A stretch of 64,000 nt of DNA, from contig NZ_VMSF01000001.1 of the NCBI RefSeq assembly GCF_009765225.1, positions 62,001 through 126,000 of the forward strand. Reading direction: 5' to 3'. Within the stretch, counting starts at the first letter, position 1; each line of letters opens with the position of its first letter. This document shows, piece by piece, positions 43,416 through 53,500 of this stretch. The position numbers and the translations under genes are program-made. A model generated the notes under the pieces. The model had not been told where the DNA came from and made no database searches. It saw only the letters and a program-made list of their open reading frames with translations. This DNA is from Leifsonia sp. AG29 (GTDB lineage: Bacteria; Actinomycetota; Actinomycetes; Actinomycetales; Microbacteriaceae).

Positions 43416-43729
43416 CGGAAGTACTCCGGCCGGGAGACCCGGGTGTCGGACACGAACATGACGCCGCTCCCGCCGCTCAGGAGGGTTCGGATCGCGTCGA
43501 TGAGCGGCTCGGCCCGGTCGGGAGGGAGCACCGTGATCGTCATGCCGAGCGCGTCGTGATCGTTGAAGAGGTGGGGTCCGTTGTGGGCCCCGCCGTGGCC
43601 GACGCCGGAGACGCCCGACACGTTCGTGTAGCCGGTGGCGCCGGCCGACGCGATGAGTTCGCGGACGGCGGCGGTGGTGGCGGCCGGGGTGATGACCTCG
43701 ATGCGCGTCATGGGGGTGAGCTCGGTCAC
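43412..43729 (-). CDS. PII-like signalling protein of the dab operon
   Basis: A 105-residue protein with the ferredoxin-like GlnB/PII-like pattern. It begins MTRIEVITPAATTAAVRELIASAG, has a T-loop-like glycine-rich centre (VSGVSGVGHGGAHNGPHL) and a second beta-alpha-beta (GMTITVLPPDRAEPLIDAIRTLL). The GTG at 43729 overlaps the dabA stop by four bases; an internal ATG at 43711 gives a start at the conserved strand. PII-like proteins of carbon-uptake operons bind nucleotides and control the transporter. Residue-level proof of ligand binding is lacking. Confidence 0.78.
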   Translation of the reverse strand: MTELTPMTRIEVITPAATTAAVRELIASAGATGYTNVSGVSGVGHGGAHNGPHLFNDHDALGMTITVLPPDRAEPLIDAIRTLLSGGSGVMFVSDTRVSRPEYFR

Positions 43730-46137
43730 GCGGGTTGTCCTTCCTCGGGGGTGAATCCGTATGGGGTGTAGCGGTGCCACACGTCGCCGGTCGTGGCGCG
43801 GGCGTGCAGGGTGATCCAGCCGCCGTCGAGCAGCCGGCGCAGGGTGTCCTCGGCCGAGACGATCCGGCCGATGCGGTCGAGCGGCGCCTGGATGAGGACG
43901 CTCAGCCGCAGGGGCTGGTGCAGGAGGCGGCTGCCGGCCGCCACGGACTGCCAGGGGAGACCGCTGCGCAGGTCGCCGAGGTGCCCGGCGAGCACCCCGA
44001 TGTCTCCCACCGGGTTGTGCACCGTCTTGCTGCCTGCGCCGTAGCGATCGGGCAGCACCGTGGAGAAGTAGTACTGGGCGTTGATCCACTGGGCCACGAT
44101 GAGCGGCGCGGTCATGATGTTCTCGAGCCCCGACCCGTCGGGGTCGGCGGCGGGGTCGTAGTCGTGCAGGAAGACCCGTCGCTGCAGGTCGGCGCCGCGA
44201 CTGATCGATCGCGGGCCGATCAGCAGGGCGGCATTCCCGGCCAGCCCGAGCTCGGGGAACATCTCGGCCCAGTCGTTCGCCCGCGCGCGGACCGAGGACG
44301 GCCGCGAGCCGCGCCGGGCACCCGGCAGCGCCGCCGTCCGCTCCCGGGTGAGCCGGTCCGCGGCGCGCTCGGCCTCGCGCTCGAGGGCCGACACGCGCTC
44401 GCGGTGGGACGCGGGCACGAGGTGCGGGTCGAGAAGGGTCAGCCGGTCGGTGGTCGTGTCGTGCTCGGCGGCAGCGAACCAGGTGCTCTCGGGAATCCGG
44501 ATGCCCCGCTCGGCCAGTCCGGCCCGGACCTCCGGGTCGTTGAACACCGCTGCCGCGGCGCGCGCGTTGACGCCGCCCGGGTTGCCGCCGCAGGCGCCGC
44601 AATCCAGAGCAGCCCGGTACAGGTTGTTCGTCGTCGTCGAGCGGTGCCCCACGAAGACCACGAGGGGGGCGAACGCCGTGAGGCCCGTCATCCGGCAGGC
44701 CGTCTCGGCGAGGGCGATCCGCTCCTCGAGGTCGAGGCGTTCGCAGATGTCGACCGTCGTGGCCACCGCGGCAGCGCCGTCGCGGCCGGTGCGCGCGGTG
44801 AGCGACCGCACGATCGCGGCGACGGGTGCCGCCCAGCCCGAGATCTCCGCCCAGCTGAAGGAGGCGATCGGCGTGGAGGCGACGGTCCGGCCGGCCGAGG
44901 CGCGGGCAGCGCGATCGCTCAGACGCCCGCCCTGGTGCCGCGCCTCCTCCCGGTCGACCGCCACCTCCCCGCTCGGGATGCCGGAGCTGAGCAGGGCCGG
45001 GAACTGTTCGCTCGTCACGGTCGAATTCAGCCCGGTGTGGAGGAGGGGGATGCCGAAGAACCCGGCCATGCCGAGAGTGCTGATCCCCGGGTCTTGCTCG
45101 AGCTGGCGCCGCATGCCCTCCGACCGCACGTCGATGCAGAACAGGAGCTGGGACTCCGGCTCCGCGGTCGACGGCGCGGCCGTCTCGAGGCGGCGGAGGA
45201 GATCCGACCGGTAGGCGCACTCGGCGGCGGTCTGCCACAAGAGCCTCCGCGTGGCCGGGTCGAGGGCGGCGACGACGTGGAACGACAGGGCGCGACCGGC
45301 CTGCGTCCCGAAGCAGTGGTCGCTCACGTCCGCCACCCAGGACGCGTCCGGTCGCCAGCCGGCGCTCTCCGGCGGGGGAGGGGCGCTCAGGTCGTGGCCG
45401 AGCGCGTCGAGGAGGGACAGGCGCATCGCCAGGTAGTCGGTGAGGGTCGCGTCGCCGGTGCGCGTCGCGCGCCAGGCGAGGTGTGCGGCCCACCCGGGGA
45501 GGCCGTCGAGCTGAGCGTCGAGCAGTCGATCGAGATCGTCGACGCCCCGGCCGTCCCAGCCGTTGCGGTGGAGGACGGTCGCGATGGCGTCGCCCGCGTC
45601 ACGTGGAAGCGCTCGAAGCACCCGTCGCGCGGATCGCGGGAGGAGGCGGTCGCCCTCCGCCACGGCGAGGAAGCGCGCGAACAGGCCGTCGGCCCGCGGG
45701 GGCGCCCAGTACGGGTCGCCGTACAGCCGGCTCAGCAGGTGGGAGAGGTAGTCGTCGACGTCGCGGGCCTGCTCGTGCTCGCGCGAACCGCGATCGGGGT
45801 CGTCCGCCGGCGCGTGCAGCAACGCGCAGATCGCGATGTCGATCCCGGTCGCGGTGCGGTCACCGGCGGTGAGTGCTCCGATCGCCGCCACCTCGGGGAG
45901 GAGCATCCCGATGGCCGTCCGCAGGGCCGATGGCGGGATGGATCCCGTCTCGTACTCCCGGAGGTACGCCGCCTCCGCCCGGGTCGGGGCTCCGTGCGGG
46001 AGCTCGGCGAACGGCACGGCCACCGAACCGGCGAGCGGGTTCACGGCGATGAACGACCCCAGGGGCCAGACGGGTGCGATGGATCGAGCGGTCCGGGCGA
46101 CGTGCGCACGGATCTCGGGAGCGGAGTAGAGGGTCAT
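43726..46137 (-). CDS. dabA: Inorganic carbon transporter subunit DabA (DUF2309)
   Basis: An 803-residue DUF2309 protein, normal length. It carries the carbonic-anhydrase-like zinc site of DabA: Cys334 and Asp336 in LLFCIDVRSEG, His498 in VGHRSTTTNN and Cys513 in ALDCGACGG. The 15-residue spacing of the last two equals that of the H. neapolitanus protein (H524/C539). DabA pairs with the proton-channel subunit DabB in the membrane and hydrates CO2 vectorially to accumulate bicarbonate. The ATG at 46137 overlaps the dabB stop by four bases; the frame upstream of it is antisense noise. Confidence 0.93.
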   Translation of the reverse strand: MTLYSAPEIRAHVARTARSIAPVWPLGSFIAVNPLAGSVAVPFAELPHGAPTRAEAAYLREYETGSIPPSALRTAIGMLLPEVAAIGALTAGDRTATGIDIAICALLHAPADDPDRGSREHEQARDVDDYLSHLLSRLYGDPYWAPPRADGLFARFLAVAEGDRLLPRSARRVLRALPRDAGDAIATVLHRNGWDGRGVDDLDRLLDAQLDGLPGWAAHLAWRATRTGDATLTDYLAMRLSLLDALGHDLSAPPPPESAGWRPDASWVADVSDHCFGTQAGRALSFHVVAALDPATRRLLWQTAAECAYRSDLLRRLETAAPSTAEPESQLLFCIDVRSEGMRRQLEQDPGISTLGMAGFFGIPLLHTGLNSTVTSEQFPALLSSGIPSGEVAVDREEARHQGGRLSDRAARASAGRTVASTPIASFSWAEISGWAAPVAAIVRSLTARTGRDGAAAVATTVDICERLDLEERIALAETACRMTGLTAFAPLVVFVGHRSTTTNNLYRAALDCGACGGNPGGVNARAAAAVFNDPEVRAGLAERGIRIPESTWFAAAEHDTTTDRLTLLDPHLVPASHRERVSALEREAERAADRLTRERTAALPGARRGSRPSSVRARANDWAEMFPELGLAGNAALLIGPRSISRGADLQRRVFLHDYDPAADPDGSGLENIMTAPLIVAQWINAQYYFSTVLPDRYGAGSKTVHNPVGDIGVLAGHLGDLRSGLPWQSVAAGSRLLHQPLRLSVLIQAPLDRIGRIVSAEDTLRRLLDGGWITLHARATTGDVWHRYTPYGFTPEEGQPA

Positions 46138-47660
46138 GCGAGCTCCTCGGAGGGGTGGAGGACGAAGGCGGGCTGCATCGTGGGGGCGGGACGCCGGCGG
46201 CCGCGCGCCCGGAGCGGCCGGAGCGGGGTCACCGCGATGCGGGAGAGCAGGGCATACACAGGGGAGGCGGTGGCGGGGCGAAGGCGCGGAGCGAGGCTGA
46301 TGAGCGCCACCAGCGCCAACGGGAGGAGGAGGACCCACCCCGGTGCGACCCATCCGACCCCCGGGACGTCACTCGCGATGAGCGCGGAGAACGCGTGCAC
46401 GGCCTCGACGTAGACTGCGGAACCCGCGGCGATGCCGGCGACGACGAGAGCCTTCTTGGCGGGCCCCCAGGCGGTGCGGGTCAGGAGTGCCTCGGCGAGG
46501 ACGGCCGCAGCGATCCACCCGTACACGGCGAGCACGAGGCCGGAGGTGTCGGTTCCCGCGACAGCGGCCGTCAGGGCGATCGCCGCGCCCGGGACGCCGG
46601 CCGCCGTCAGCATCGCGCCGAGCCGGTGTCCGCGCGACGGGGTTCGCAGAGCATCGGGAGCACCGGCAGCCGCCCGGATCCGGTCGATCTGGCCGCCGGC
46701 GCCGAGGAAGAGCCGGGCCTTGTAGATGCCGTGACCGATGAGGTGGAACACCGCGGCGCCCCAGGCCCCGACGCCGAGGGTCATCACCATGAACCCCATC
46801 TGCGCGGCCGTCGAGGCGACGAGGCGCCCCTTCAGATCGCCGTTCAGGAGGTACCCGGCGGCTCCGGCCAGCATCGTGAACGACCCGCACGCGAGGAGCA
46901 CGATCATCGCGGCGGGCACGGCGGTCAGCACGCCGGCGAAGCGCAGCGCCAGGAATGTCGCCGCATTCACCACGCCCGCGTGCATGATCGCCGAGACCGG
47001 CGTGGGCGCGGCGAGCGTGGCGGGCAACCAGCGATGGAACGGCGCCTGCGCCGACCGCGACAGAGCGGCGATCGCGACCAGGAGGGCCGCCGCCGCGCGC
47101 ACGGGAACCGGCAGTCCGGTCACCGACCCGGCGAGTCGGGTCCACGGGATGTCGCCACCCGACCCCGCGGCCAGCAGCGCCACCGCCGCCCAGAGCGCCG
47201 CGTCGCCGACGAGGAGGGCGACGCCGGTCCGCACGATGCCCGACCGCGCCTGCCCGGAAGCCGGACCGCTCGCGAGCAGCGTCAGCAGTGCCGCGCCCGC
47301 GGCGGACCAGGCGACGGCGAACCACAGCACGCTCGGCGCGATCACCACGCCGACGGAGGCGCCCGTCAGCGCGTTCACCGCGCCCACGAACCTCCGCTGG
47401 CCCGGGTCGGCCCGGAGGTGGCGGACCGAGAACCACTGGACCCACACGCTCAGGCCGGCGATGAACGGCCACGCGATGACCGCGAACCAGGGCAGCGCCA
47501 CGAGTCCGAGCGGGCGCCCGGCCAGCACGGCGGCACCGAGCATGGCGCCGAGCGCTGAGCTGACCACGCCGACGCGGGCGACGACAGCCCCCGGGATGCG
47601 CGGCGTCATCGCCAGGAGCATCGGCAGAACCCAGGACAGCAGACCCCAGGAGACCTCCAT
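46134..47660 (-). CDS. dabB: DabB, NuoL/Mrp-like proton-conducting subunit
   Basis: A 508-residue membrane protein with about 13 helices. It has the proton-pumping-antiporter motif SRSAQAPFHRWLPATLAAPTPVSAIMHAGVVNAATFLALRF, as in NuoL, and a Lys in HLIGHGIYKARLFLGAG. Small size and lack of the NuoL C-terminal lateral helix fit DabB. It energises DabA by proton flow. It is first in the operon dabB-dabA-PII-DUF6671. The ATG at 47660 is preceded by GAGG; a GTG two codons upstream is possible. Confidence 0.9.
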   Translation of the reverse strand: MEVSWGLLSWVLPMLLAMTPRIPGAVVARVGVVSSALGAMLGAAVLAGRPLGLVALPWFAVIAWPFIAGLSVWVQWFSVRHLRADPGQRRFVGAVNALTGASVGVVIAPSVLWFAVAWSAAGAALLTLLASGPASGQARSGIVRTGVALLVGDAALWAAVALLAAGSGGDIPWTRLAGSVTGLPVPVRAAAALLVAIAALSRSAQAPFHRWLPATLAAPTPVSAIMHAGVVNAATFLALRFAGVLTAVPAAMIVLLACGSFTMLAGAAGYLLNGDLKGRLVASTAAQMGFMVMTLGVGAWGAAVFHLIGHGIYKARLFLGAGGQIDRIRAAAGAPDALRTPSRGHRLGAMLTAAGVPGAAIALTAAVAGTDTSGLVLAVYGWIAAAVLAEALLTRTAWGPAKKALVVAGIAAGSAVYVEAVHAFSALIASDVPGVGWVAPGWVLLLPLALVALISLAPRLRPATASPVYALLSRIAVTPLRPLRARGRRRPAPTMQPAFVLHPSEELA

Positions 47661-47671
47661 GAGCACCTCAT

Positions 47672-47695
47672 TTCTCGAATTGTGATACGCGAGAA
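47672..47695. promoter_or_regulatory. Inverted repeat between dabB and winged-helix gene
   Basis: TTCTCG and CGAGAA are perfect 6-bp arms with a 12-bp spacer, located 12-35 bp upstream of dabB in the 110-bp divergent gap. It is a candidate site for the winged-helix protein encoded at 47771, less certain than the shorter-spaced palindromes elsewhere in the window. Confidence 0.5.
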
Positions 47696-47770
47696 CCATA
47701 ACCGGAAATGGATGTCGTGTAAAGATTGTCCAGTAATGAATGTCCGAGTGGCGGGAGGGAGTGGCCTAGC

Positions 47771-48067
47771 ATGGACCCCATGGCGCAGTGGACGTTCCTC
47801 ACCAACCACGCGCATGTTCTGCTCTGCGTGGCGAAAGCGCCCGAGATGCGCCTCCGCGAGATCGCCGACACCGTCGGGATCACGGAGCGGGCCGCGCTCC
47901 GGATCGTCACCGAGCTCGAGGAGGCGGGCTACCTCACGCGCACGCGGGACGGCCGCCGCAACCGCTACACGCTCAACCCGCAGATGCCGATGCGGCACCC
48001 CATGGACCAGGAGCACAACATCGGCGAGCTCGTCGGGTTGCTGGCGCCGGGCGACGCCACGGACTGA
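47771..48067 (+). CDS. Small winged-helix (MarR-like) transcriptional regulator
   Basis: A 98-residue protein consisting almost only of a winged helix: HVLLCVAKAPEMRLREIADTVGITERAALRIVTELEEAGYLTRTRDGRRNRYTLNP. The LxEIAxxVGIT/R-x2-RIVxELEEAGYL pattern is typical of MarR/ArsR-like regulators in actinobacteria. GGGAGGGAG precedes the ATG at 47771 by 8-10 bp; another ATG follows at 47780. It is divergent from dabB and so is the natural regulator of carbon uptake. No sensing domain is visible. Confidence 0.85.
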   Translation: MDPMAQWTFLTNHAHVLLCVAKAPEMRLREIADTVGITERAALRIVTELEEAGYLTRTRDGRRNRYTLNPQMPMRHPMDQEHNIGELVGLLAPGDATD

Positions 48068-48089
48068 TCCGCGCGGCCGTCTCGGTCTC

Positions 48090-49751
48090 TCACCGCTCGA
48101 GCGCGTCGATGGCCGCCTGGTTCGTTCCGTAGAGCGTGCGCCCGCCGACGAGGTCGAAGTGCTCCAGCCGCCGCTCCAGGTCGGGGCGCACGCGCGAGTA
48201 GTGGAGGGTGACGCCCTGGTCGGCGAGCCAGCCCTGGACGCTGTGGAATCGTTCGGCCGCCGTGATGTCGATGTCGGTGACCGCCTCCAGGTCGAGCACG
48301 AGATCGTGGAGGCGGTCCGGTCCCGCCTCGGTGACGGCCCGCTTGACGGCGTTCTCGAAGACGTCCGCGTTGGCGAAGAACAGCGGCGCAGCGAACCGGA
48401 GGACGATCAGCCCGGGCGCGGTCTGGGTGACCGGCCCCTCCACGGGCAGCAGGGAGTGGTCGGGCGACGCGGTGGTGCTCAGCACGTCGACGGCGGGGTT
48501 CGCAGCGCGCCGCGCCAGGTTGATGAGGGCGAGCACGACGGCGATGAGGATCCCGGCGACCGGGCCGATGAGGAGCGCGCTCAGGAAGCAGGCGACGGCG
48601 ATGCCGAGCTCGAAGCGCGAGAGGCGCCACAGTTCGACGAACTCGCGGACGTCGAGCAGGGGCAGCACGGCCACGGCCACGATGGCGCCGATCGCGGGCG
48701 AGGGGATGTGCTCGAGGAGCGTCGTGCCGAAGACGATGAGCAGCAGTGTTCCGGCGGCCGTCACGAGAGCGGGCAGCTGGGTGCGCGAACCCGCGTGGTC
48801 CATCGCCGCCGTCCGCGAGGTCGACGAGCCGATCGTGAAACCGCCGGTCAGGCCCGAGGCGATATTGGCGGCGCCGAACGCCAGCAGGTCCCGGTTCGGA
48901 TTCACCCGGTAGCCGCGGCGCTCGCCGAACGCGCGCGCGACGAGCAGGGCCTCGCCCATGGCCACCATGGTCAGCGAGAGCGCCGACGGCACGAGCCCGA
49001 TCCACTCGGAGAGTCCGACCGCCGGCCACGCGAACGTCGGAGCCCCCTGCTTCACCGGCCCGAGCGTGGACACCCCGTGCTGCTCGATGCCGGCCAGGAA
49101 CCCGACCGCGGTCGCGATCACGAGGACGATCAGTGCCCACGGGAGCCGCGGCGCGAACCGCCTCCCGAGCAGGAGGACGAGGAGGCAGCCGGCCGCGATG
49201 ACGACGGACCAGATGTTCGGCCGCACGATCCCGCGGAACAGCTCCGCCCCACGGGTGAGGAAGTCGGCGCTGCTGGTGATCGGCACGCCGAGCATCGTCG
49301 CGATCTCGCTGAGCAGGATGTCGAGGGCGAGGCCGCCGACGAAGCCGACCAGGATCGGCTTGGACAGGAAATCGGCGAGGAACCCCAGGTTGAGCACCGC
49401 GAAGAGGATGAAGATGACGCCGCCGATGATCGCCTGGACCATCGCGAGGACGAGGTAGTGCGCCGTCCCCGCGATCGCGAGACCTCCGAGCGACGCCGCG
49501 ACGAGCGCTGCGGCCGCGGCGTCCGGAGAGGCGACCAGCTGACGGGAGGAGGCGACGAGCGCGTAGACCACGGCCGGGACGATCAGGGCGTAGAGCCCGG
49601 CGGTGGGCGGGAGGCCGGCGATCTGGGCGTATCCGATGTTGACGGGCACCGAGATCGCGAGCAGCGTCACGCCGGCCAGCGCCTCCCCGGGCAGCGTGCG
49701 CAGCGTGAGGCCGGGCAGGACCCGGGGCAGTCTTCTCAGATCACCGACCAC
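48090..49751 (-). CDS. SulP-family (SLC26) anion transporter with STAS domain
   Basis: A 553-residue transporter. About 10-14 helices begin with the SulP signature SVPVNIGYAQIAGLPPTAGLYALIVP. GGFTIGSSTSRTAAMDHAGSRTQLPAL is the conserved substrate-site region. The cytoplasmic STAS domain (~440-553) has LVLDLEAVTDIDITAAERFHSVQGWL. SulP proteins carry sulfate, dicarboxylates or bicarbonate (BicA). The dab operon next door makes bicarbonate a reasonable candidate (inference). The GTG at 49751 overlaps the upstream SDR stop by 16 bp; no later start fits the first helix better. Confidence 0.88.
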   Translation of the reverse strand: MVGDLRRLPRVLPGLTLRTLPGEALAGVTLLAISVPVNIGYAQIAGLPPTAGLYALIVPAVVYALVASSRQLVASPDAAAAALVAASLGGLAIAGTAHYLVLAMVQAIIGGVIFILFAVLNLGFLADFLSKPILVGFVGGLALDILLSEIATMLGVPITSSADFLTRGAELFRGIVRPNIWSVVIAAGCLLVLLLGRRFAPRLPWALIVLVIATAVGFLAGIEQHGVSTLGPVKQGAPTFAWPAVGLSEWIGLVPSALSLTMVAMGEALLVARAFGERRGYRVNPNRDLLAFGAANIASGLTGGFTIGSSTSRTAAMDHAGSRTQLPALVTAAGTLLLIVFGTTLLEHIPSPAIGAIVAVAVLPLLDVREFVELWRLSRFELGIAVACFLSALLIGPVAGILIAVVLALINLARRAANPAVDVLSTTASPDHSLLPVEGPVTQTAPGLIVLRFAAPLFFANADVFENAVKRAVTEAGPDRLHDLVLDLEAVTDIDITAAERFHSVQGWLADQGVTLHYSRVRPDLERRLEHFDLVGGRTLYGTNQAAIDALER

Positions 49752-50497
49752 CCGTTGTCGCTCGGAAGGATCGCGCCGTTCACATTGGACGAGTCGTCGC
49801 TGAGCAGCCAGGCGATCGCGGCGGCGAGCTCCTCGGCGCTCGCCGGCTGCGGCACGTTCGTCTGAAGGTACGGACCCATCCGCTCCGTCGAATAGGGGGA
49901 GCGGAACTCCGCCTGGATGTTGGTGATGGTGGCCCCCGGCGCCACCGCGTTGCAGCGGACCCCGCGCGGGCCGTAGAAGAAGGCCGTGCTGCGGGTGAGG
50001 CCGATGACCGCGTGCTTGGACGCGGTGTAGGCCGCACCGGCCGCCGAGCCGCGCAACCCCGCCTCCGACGACACGTTGACGATCGTCCCGGCGCCGCGCT
50101 CGAGCATGCCGGGGAGGACGGCCCGGGTCAGGCGCATGACCGCGGTCAGATTGACGCGGAGCACCCGGTCCCAGAGGGCGTCCTCGACCTCGGCGGGAGG
50201 CAGGAAGTCGTCCATGATGCCGGCCACGTTCGCCAGCGACGTGATCTCGCCGTCCGCGATCTGCACGACCTCGGCGACGACCGTCTCGTCGCTGATGTCG
50301 CCCGCGACCGTGAGCAGCCGGTCGGAGCCGAGTTCGCTCGCGAGCTCGGTGAGCCGTTGCACGCTGATGTCGGTTCCGATCACGGTGGCGCCCTCCGCGA
50401 GGAGCCGCGTGGCCGTCGCCTTGCCGATGCCGGAACCGGCGCCCGTGACGATGACGCGCGCGCCGGCGAAGCGCCCCTCGACGATGTGTGTGCTCAT
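49736..50497 (-). CDS. SDR family NAD(P)-dependent oxidoreductase
   Basis: A 253-residue classical SDR with TGAGSGIGKATA (~18-29), ANVAGIMD near residue 88, the Ser in IVNVSSEAGLRGS and the catalytic YTASK (~152). The end SDDSSNVNGAILPSDNGWSVI is of the FabG-like type. It overlaps the SulP gene by 16 bp, so the two are translationally coupled; the reason for joining a dehydrogenase to an anion transporter is not evident. The substrate is unknown. Confidence 0.9.
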   Translation of the reverse strand: MSTHIVEGRFAGARVIVTGAGSGIGKATATRLLAEGATVIGTDISVQRLTELASELGSDRLLTVAGDISDETVVAEVVQIADGEITSLANVAGIMDDFLPPAEVEDALWDRVLRVNLTAVMRLTRAVLPGMLERGAGTIVNVSSEAGLRGSAAGAAYTASKHAVIGLTRSTAFFYGPRGVRCNAVAPGATITNIQAEFRSPYSTERMGPYLQTNVPQPASAEELAAAIAWLLSDDSSNVNGAILPSDNGWSVI

Positions 50498-50597
50498 GCT
50501 GGAGCCCTCCTGTGACGTTTCGGAACGCCGTCACGGTATCCGGGCGCGGTGACGCGGCCTCAGGGCCGAAGGTCCCGCGTGCGCCGGCCGCCGCCGG

Positions 50598-53500
50598 TCA
50601 CAGCTCGAACGTGCGGGCCTCCCCGGTGTGGAGGAGCGCGGGCTGTCCCTCCACCATGATCCGGACCGGGTCCGCGTACCCCGGGGCGGAGCGGATCTCG
50701 AGCGAGCTGTGCGTCACGACGAGCCGCAGCCGGTGCGACCGGTACAGCACGCCGAACTCGAGGCGCTCGAGCTCGCTGGGGAGGAGCGGGTGGAACCACA
50801 GCATGTCGGCGCGCGTCTCGAGCCCGGCATAGCAGCGGGTCAGCAGGTCGACCGAGCCGGCCATGGCCGCGAGGTGGATGCCGTCGCGGGTCGTCCCTCC
50901 CTGGATGTCGGCGAGGTCGCTCTGGAGGGTGCGCTCGAGGAAGCGCCAGGAGCGTTCGCGGTCGCGCCGCGCCTCCAGCCAGGAGTGCACCACGTTCGAG
51001 AGCGTCGAGCCGTAGGTGGAGGTGCGCGAGTAGCGCTCGACGGTCCGGACGATGACGTCGGGGTCGAGCGCGTGCCCGAGGTGGGCGAGCAGCTCCCGCA
51101 GCTCCTCCGCCGAGAAGAGGTAGAGGAGCATGAGGCAGTCGGGCTGCTTCGAGACCTGGTACCGGTTGGTCGAGTCGCCCTCGGCGTCGAGGATCAGATC
51201 CATGCGCTGGATGTTCGGGTAGCGGGCGCGGTACGCGTCGAGGTCGAGCTGCTCGAGCCGGTCGTAGCCGTCGAACTGCGAGAGCGTGCCGTCGGCGTTG
51301 AAGACGATCCTCAGGCGCCGGGCGATGCGCGCCCACTCGTCGAGCTCGCCGGGCGAGATCCGGAGGGCGTCGTAGCAGCCGGTATCGGGCCGGGCCGAGA
51401 GGAGGCGGACCGTGTCCGCCGCGCGCAGCAGAACCCACGCCGTCATGACGTTGGTGTAGACGTTGTCGGTCAGTCCGCGGCCTGCGGCGTCGGGAGGACC
51501 GTCGTGGAACTCGTCGGGCCCCATCACTCCCCGGATCGAGTAGTTGCCCGTGGCCTCGTCCCACTCGGCCGCCGACGCGAAGCACCGCGCGATCTCGACG
51601 ATGAGCTCGCCGCCCTCCTCGGCGAGGTACTCGGCGTCGCCGGTGGTCTGATAGAACTGCCACGCGCTGTAGGCCACGCCGAGCCCGACGTGCCGCTGGA
51701 GGTGCGAGTGGTCCGGCATCCACGCGCCGGCCAGCGGGTTGAACAGGCGGTCGGGGGTGACGTCCTCGCCGGTCGTGGCGCTCTGCCAGGGGAAGAGAGC
51801 GCCCGCGAGTCCGGCTGCTGCCGCAGCGAGGCGCGCCTGCGGCAGCCGCCGATGGCGGTAGCGCAGCAGTTCCCGGGTCAGGCCCGGGCGGCGGAGGGTG
51901 AGCACCGGATAGACGAAGAGCTCGTCCCAGAAGACGTGACCGCCGTACGCCTCGCCGTGAAGGCCGCGCGCCGGGACGCCGACGTCGAGATCGGGGTCCG
52001 CGCCGGCGAGGGTCTGGAGGAGGTGCATCGTGTTGAGAGCGAGGGCGACGCCGAGCGGGCCCTCGGGCTCGGTCGTCACGTCGAACACCGACCAGAGCTC
52101 CTCCCAGGCGCGGGCGTGCTCCTCCAGGATCTCGGCGAAGCGAGGGGCTCGGCCGGCCGCGGCCCGGGCGGCCGCCTCGGGGGACCGGATCGCCCGGTCG
52201 CGCGACGTGGAGACGGCGACGACCTTCTCGACCGTCAGCGGGCGGCCCTTCTCGAGCTCGATGTCGAACTCCTGGGCGATCGACGAGTCGTCCGTCACGG
52301 ACTCCGGCGAGACGCCGAGAAGCGCGCTGCCGCGGTAGGCGCGCGTCCGCGCGACGAGGGCGATGTGCACGCCGGAGGCCACCGTCTCGCTCTCGCAGAG
52401 GAGGGTGTCCTCGGCGACGGCGCGCAGGTCGCGGACCGTGAGGTGAGTGCGATCGGCTCCCGCGTCGACACCGGTGCGGACGGCCAGGCGGCCGCTCCAG
52501 TTGCGCGCGGTGATGACGGCCTGGACGGCGCCGATGCGGCGGTCCGCTTGCGAGACGATGCGCCGGAACCGCAGAGACGTCTCGCGCCCCCGCTCATCCC
52601 GGACGGTGAAGGAGCGGGTGAGAAGGCCCTGCCGGAGGTCGAATTCCTGGTGGAACGACGCAGGCGACGCATCCTCGGCGCGGAGCCAGTCTCCGCCCTC
52701 GGGCCGGAAGAGCAGGGGGAGCCAGTTCGGCGCGTTCACGAGGGCCTCGTCGGCATGGGAGCCGCCCTCGCCGGAGTCGTAGACGCCCGCCAGATAGGTG
52801 CCGGGCCGATGGAGGCTGTCGCGGCGGGCCTCCTCGGCCGCTCCTCGGGTCGCCCAGTAGGTGTTGGCCAGGGTGCACAGGCTCTCCCGCGTCCGTTCGG
52901 CGGCCGGGTCGTACCCGGTGAAGCGCAGCAGCCAGGGGTCGCCTCCGTCGCGCGCGAGGATGAGACCCGGCGGCTCGGCCCCGAGCGCCGTGAGGTCCGG
53001 CACGATGAGGTCGGCCTCCCGACGCCGGAGCCCGGCGGCGTGCGCGGGTTCGGCGGCGCGGCCGACCACCACCGCGAACCCGGCCGCGACCGCCGCGGTG
53101 ACACCGGCCTCCGAGTCCTCGACGAGGAGCGCCTCCTCGGGTGCGACGCCGATCCGCCGGCACGCCTCGACGAACAGCGCCGGGTCGGGCTTGGAGGGCA
53201 GCCCGAGGGCTTCCGCGTCGTTCCCGTCGACCAGCGCGTCCACGAGCGACAGCACGCCGGTCGGTTCGAGCACGCGGTTCGCGTTCTTGCTGGCCGTGGC
53301 GATCGCCACCCGCACCCCGGCGTCGCGGAGCGACCGGATGAACCGCGCGGCCCCGGGTTCGAGCGCGACCCCCTGGGTCGCGACGAGGTTCTCGAAGAGC
53401 TGCTGCTTGCGGCTCGCCAGCCGCTCGACGAGGCGCCCGGTGATCGCGTCGGCACCGACCCCTTTGGCCGCGAGAAGGGTCCGGACGCCGCTCTCCCGGC

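Noticed and set aside
43735-46413. A plus-strand open frame of about 890 codons
   Set aside because: Antisense to dabA, whose catalytic residues and length are intact; the translation has no family pattern.
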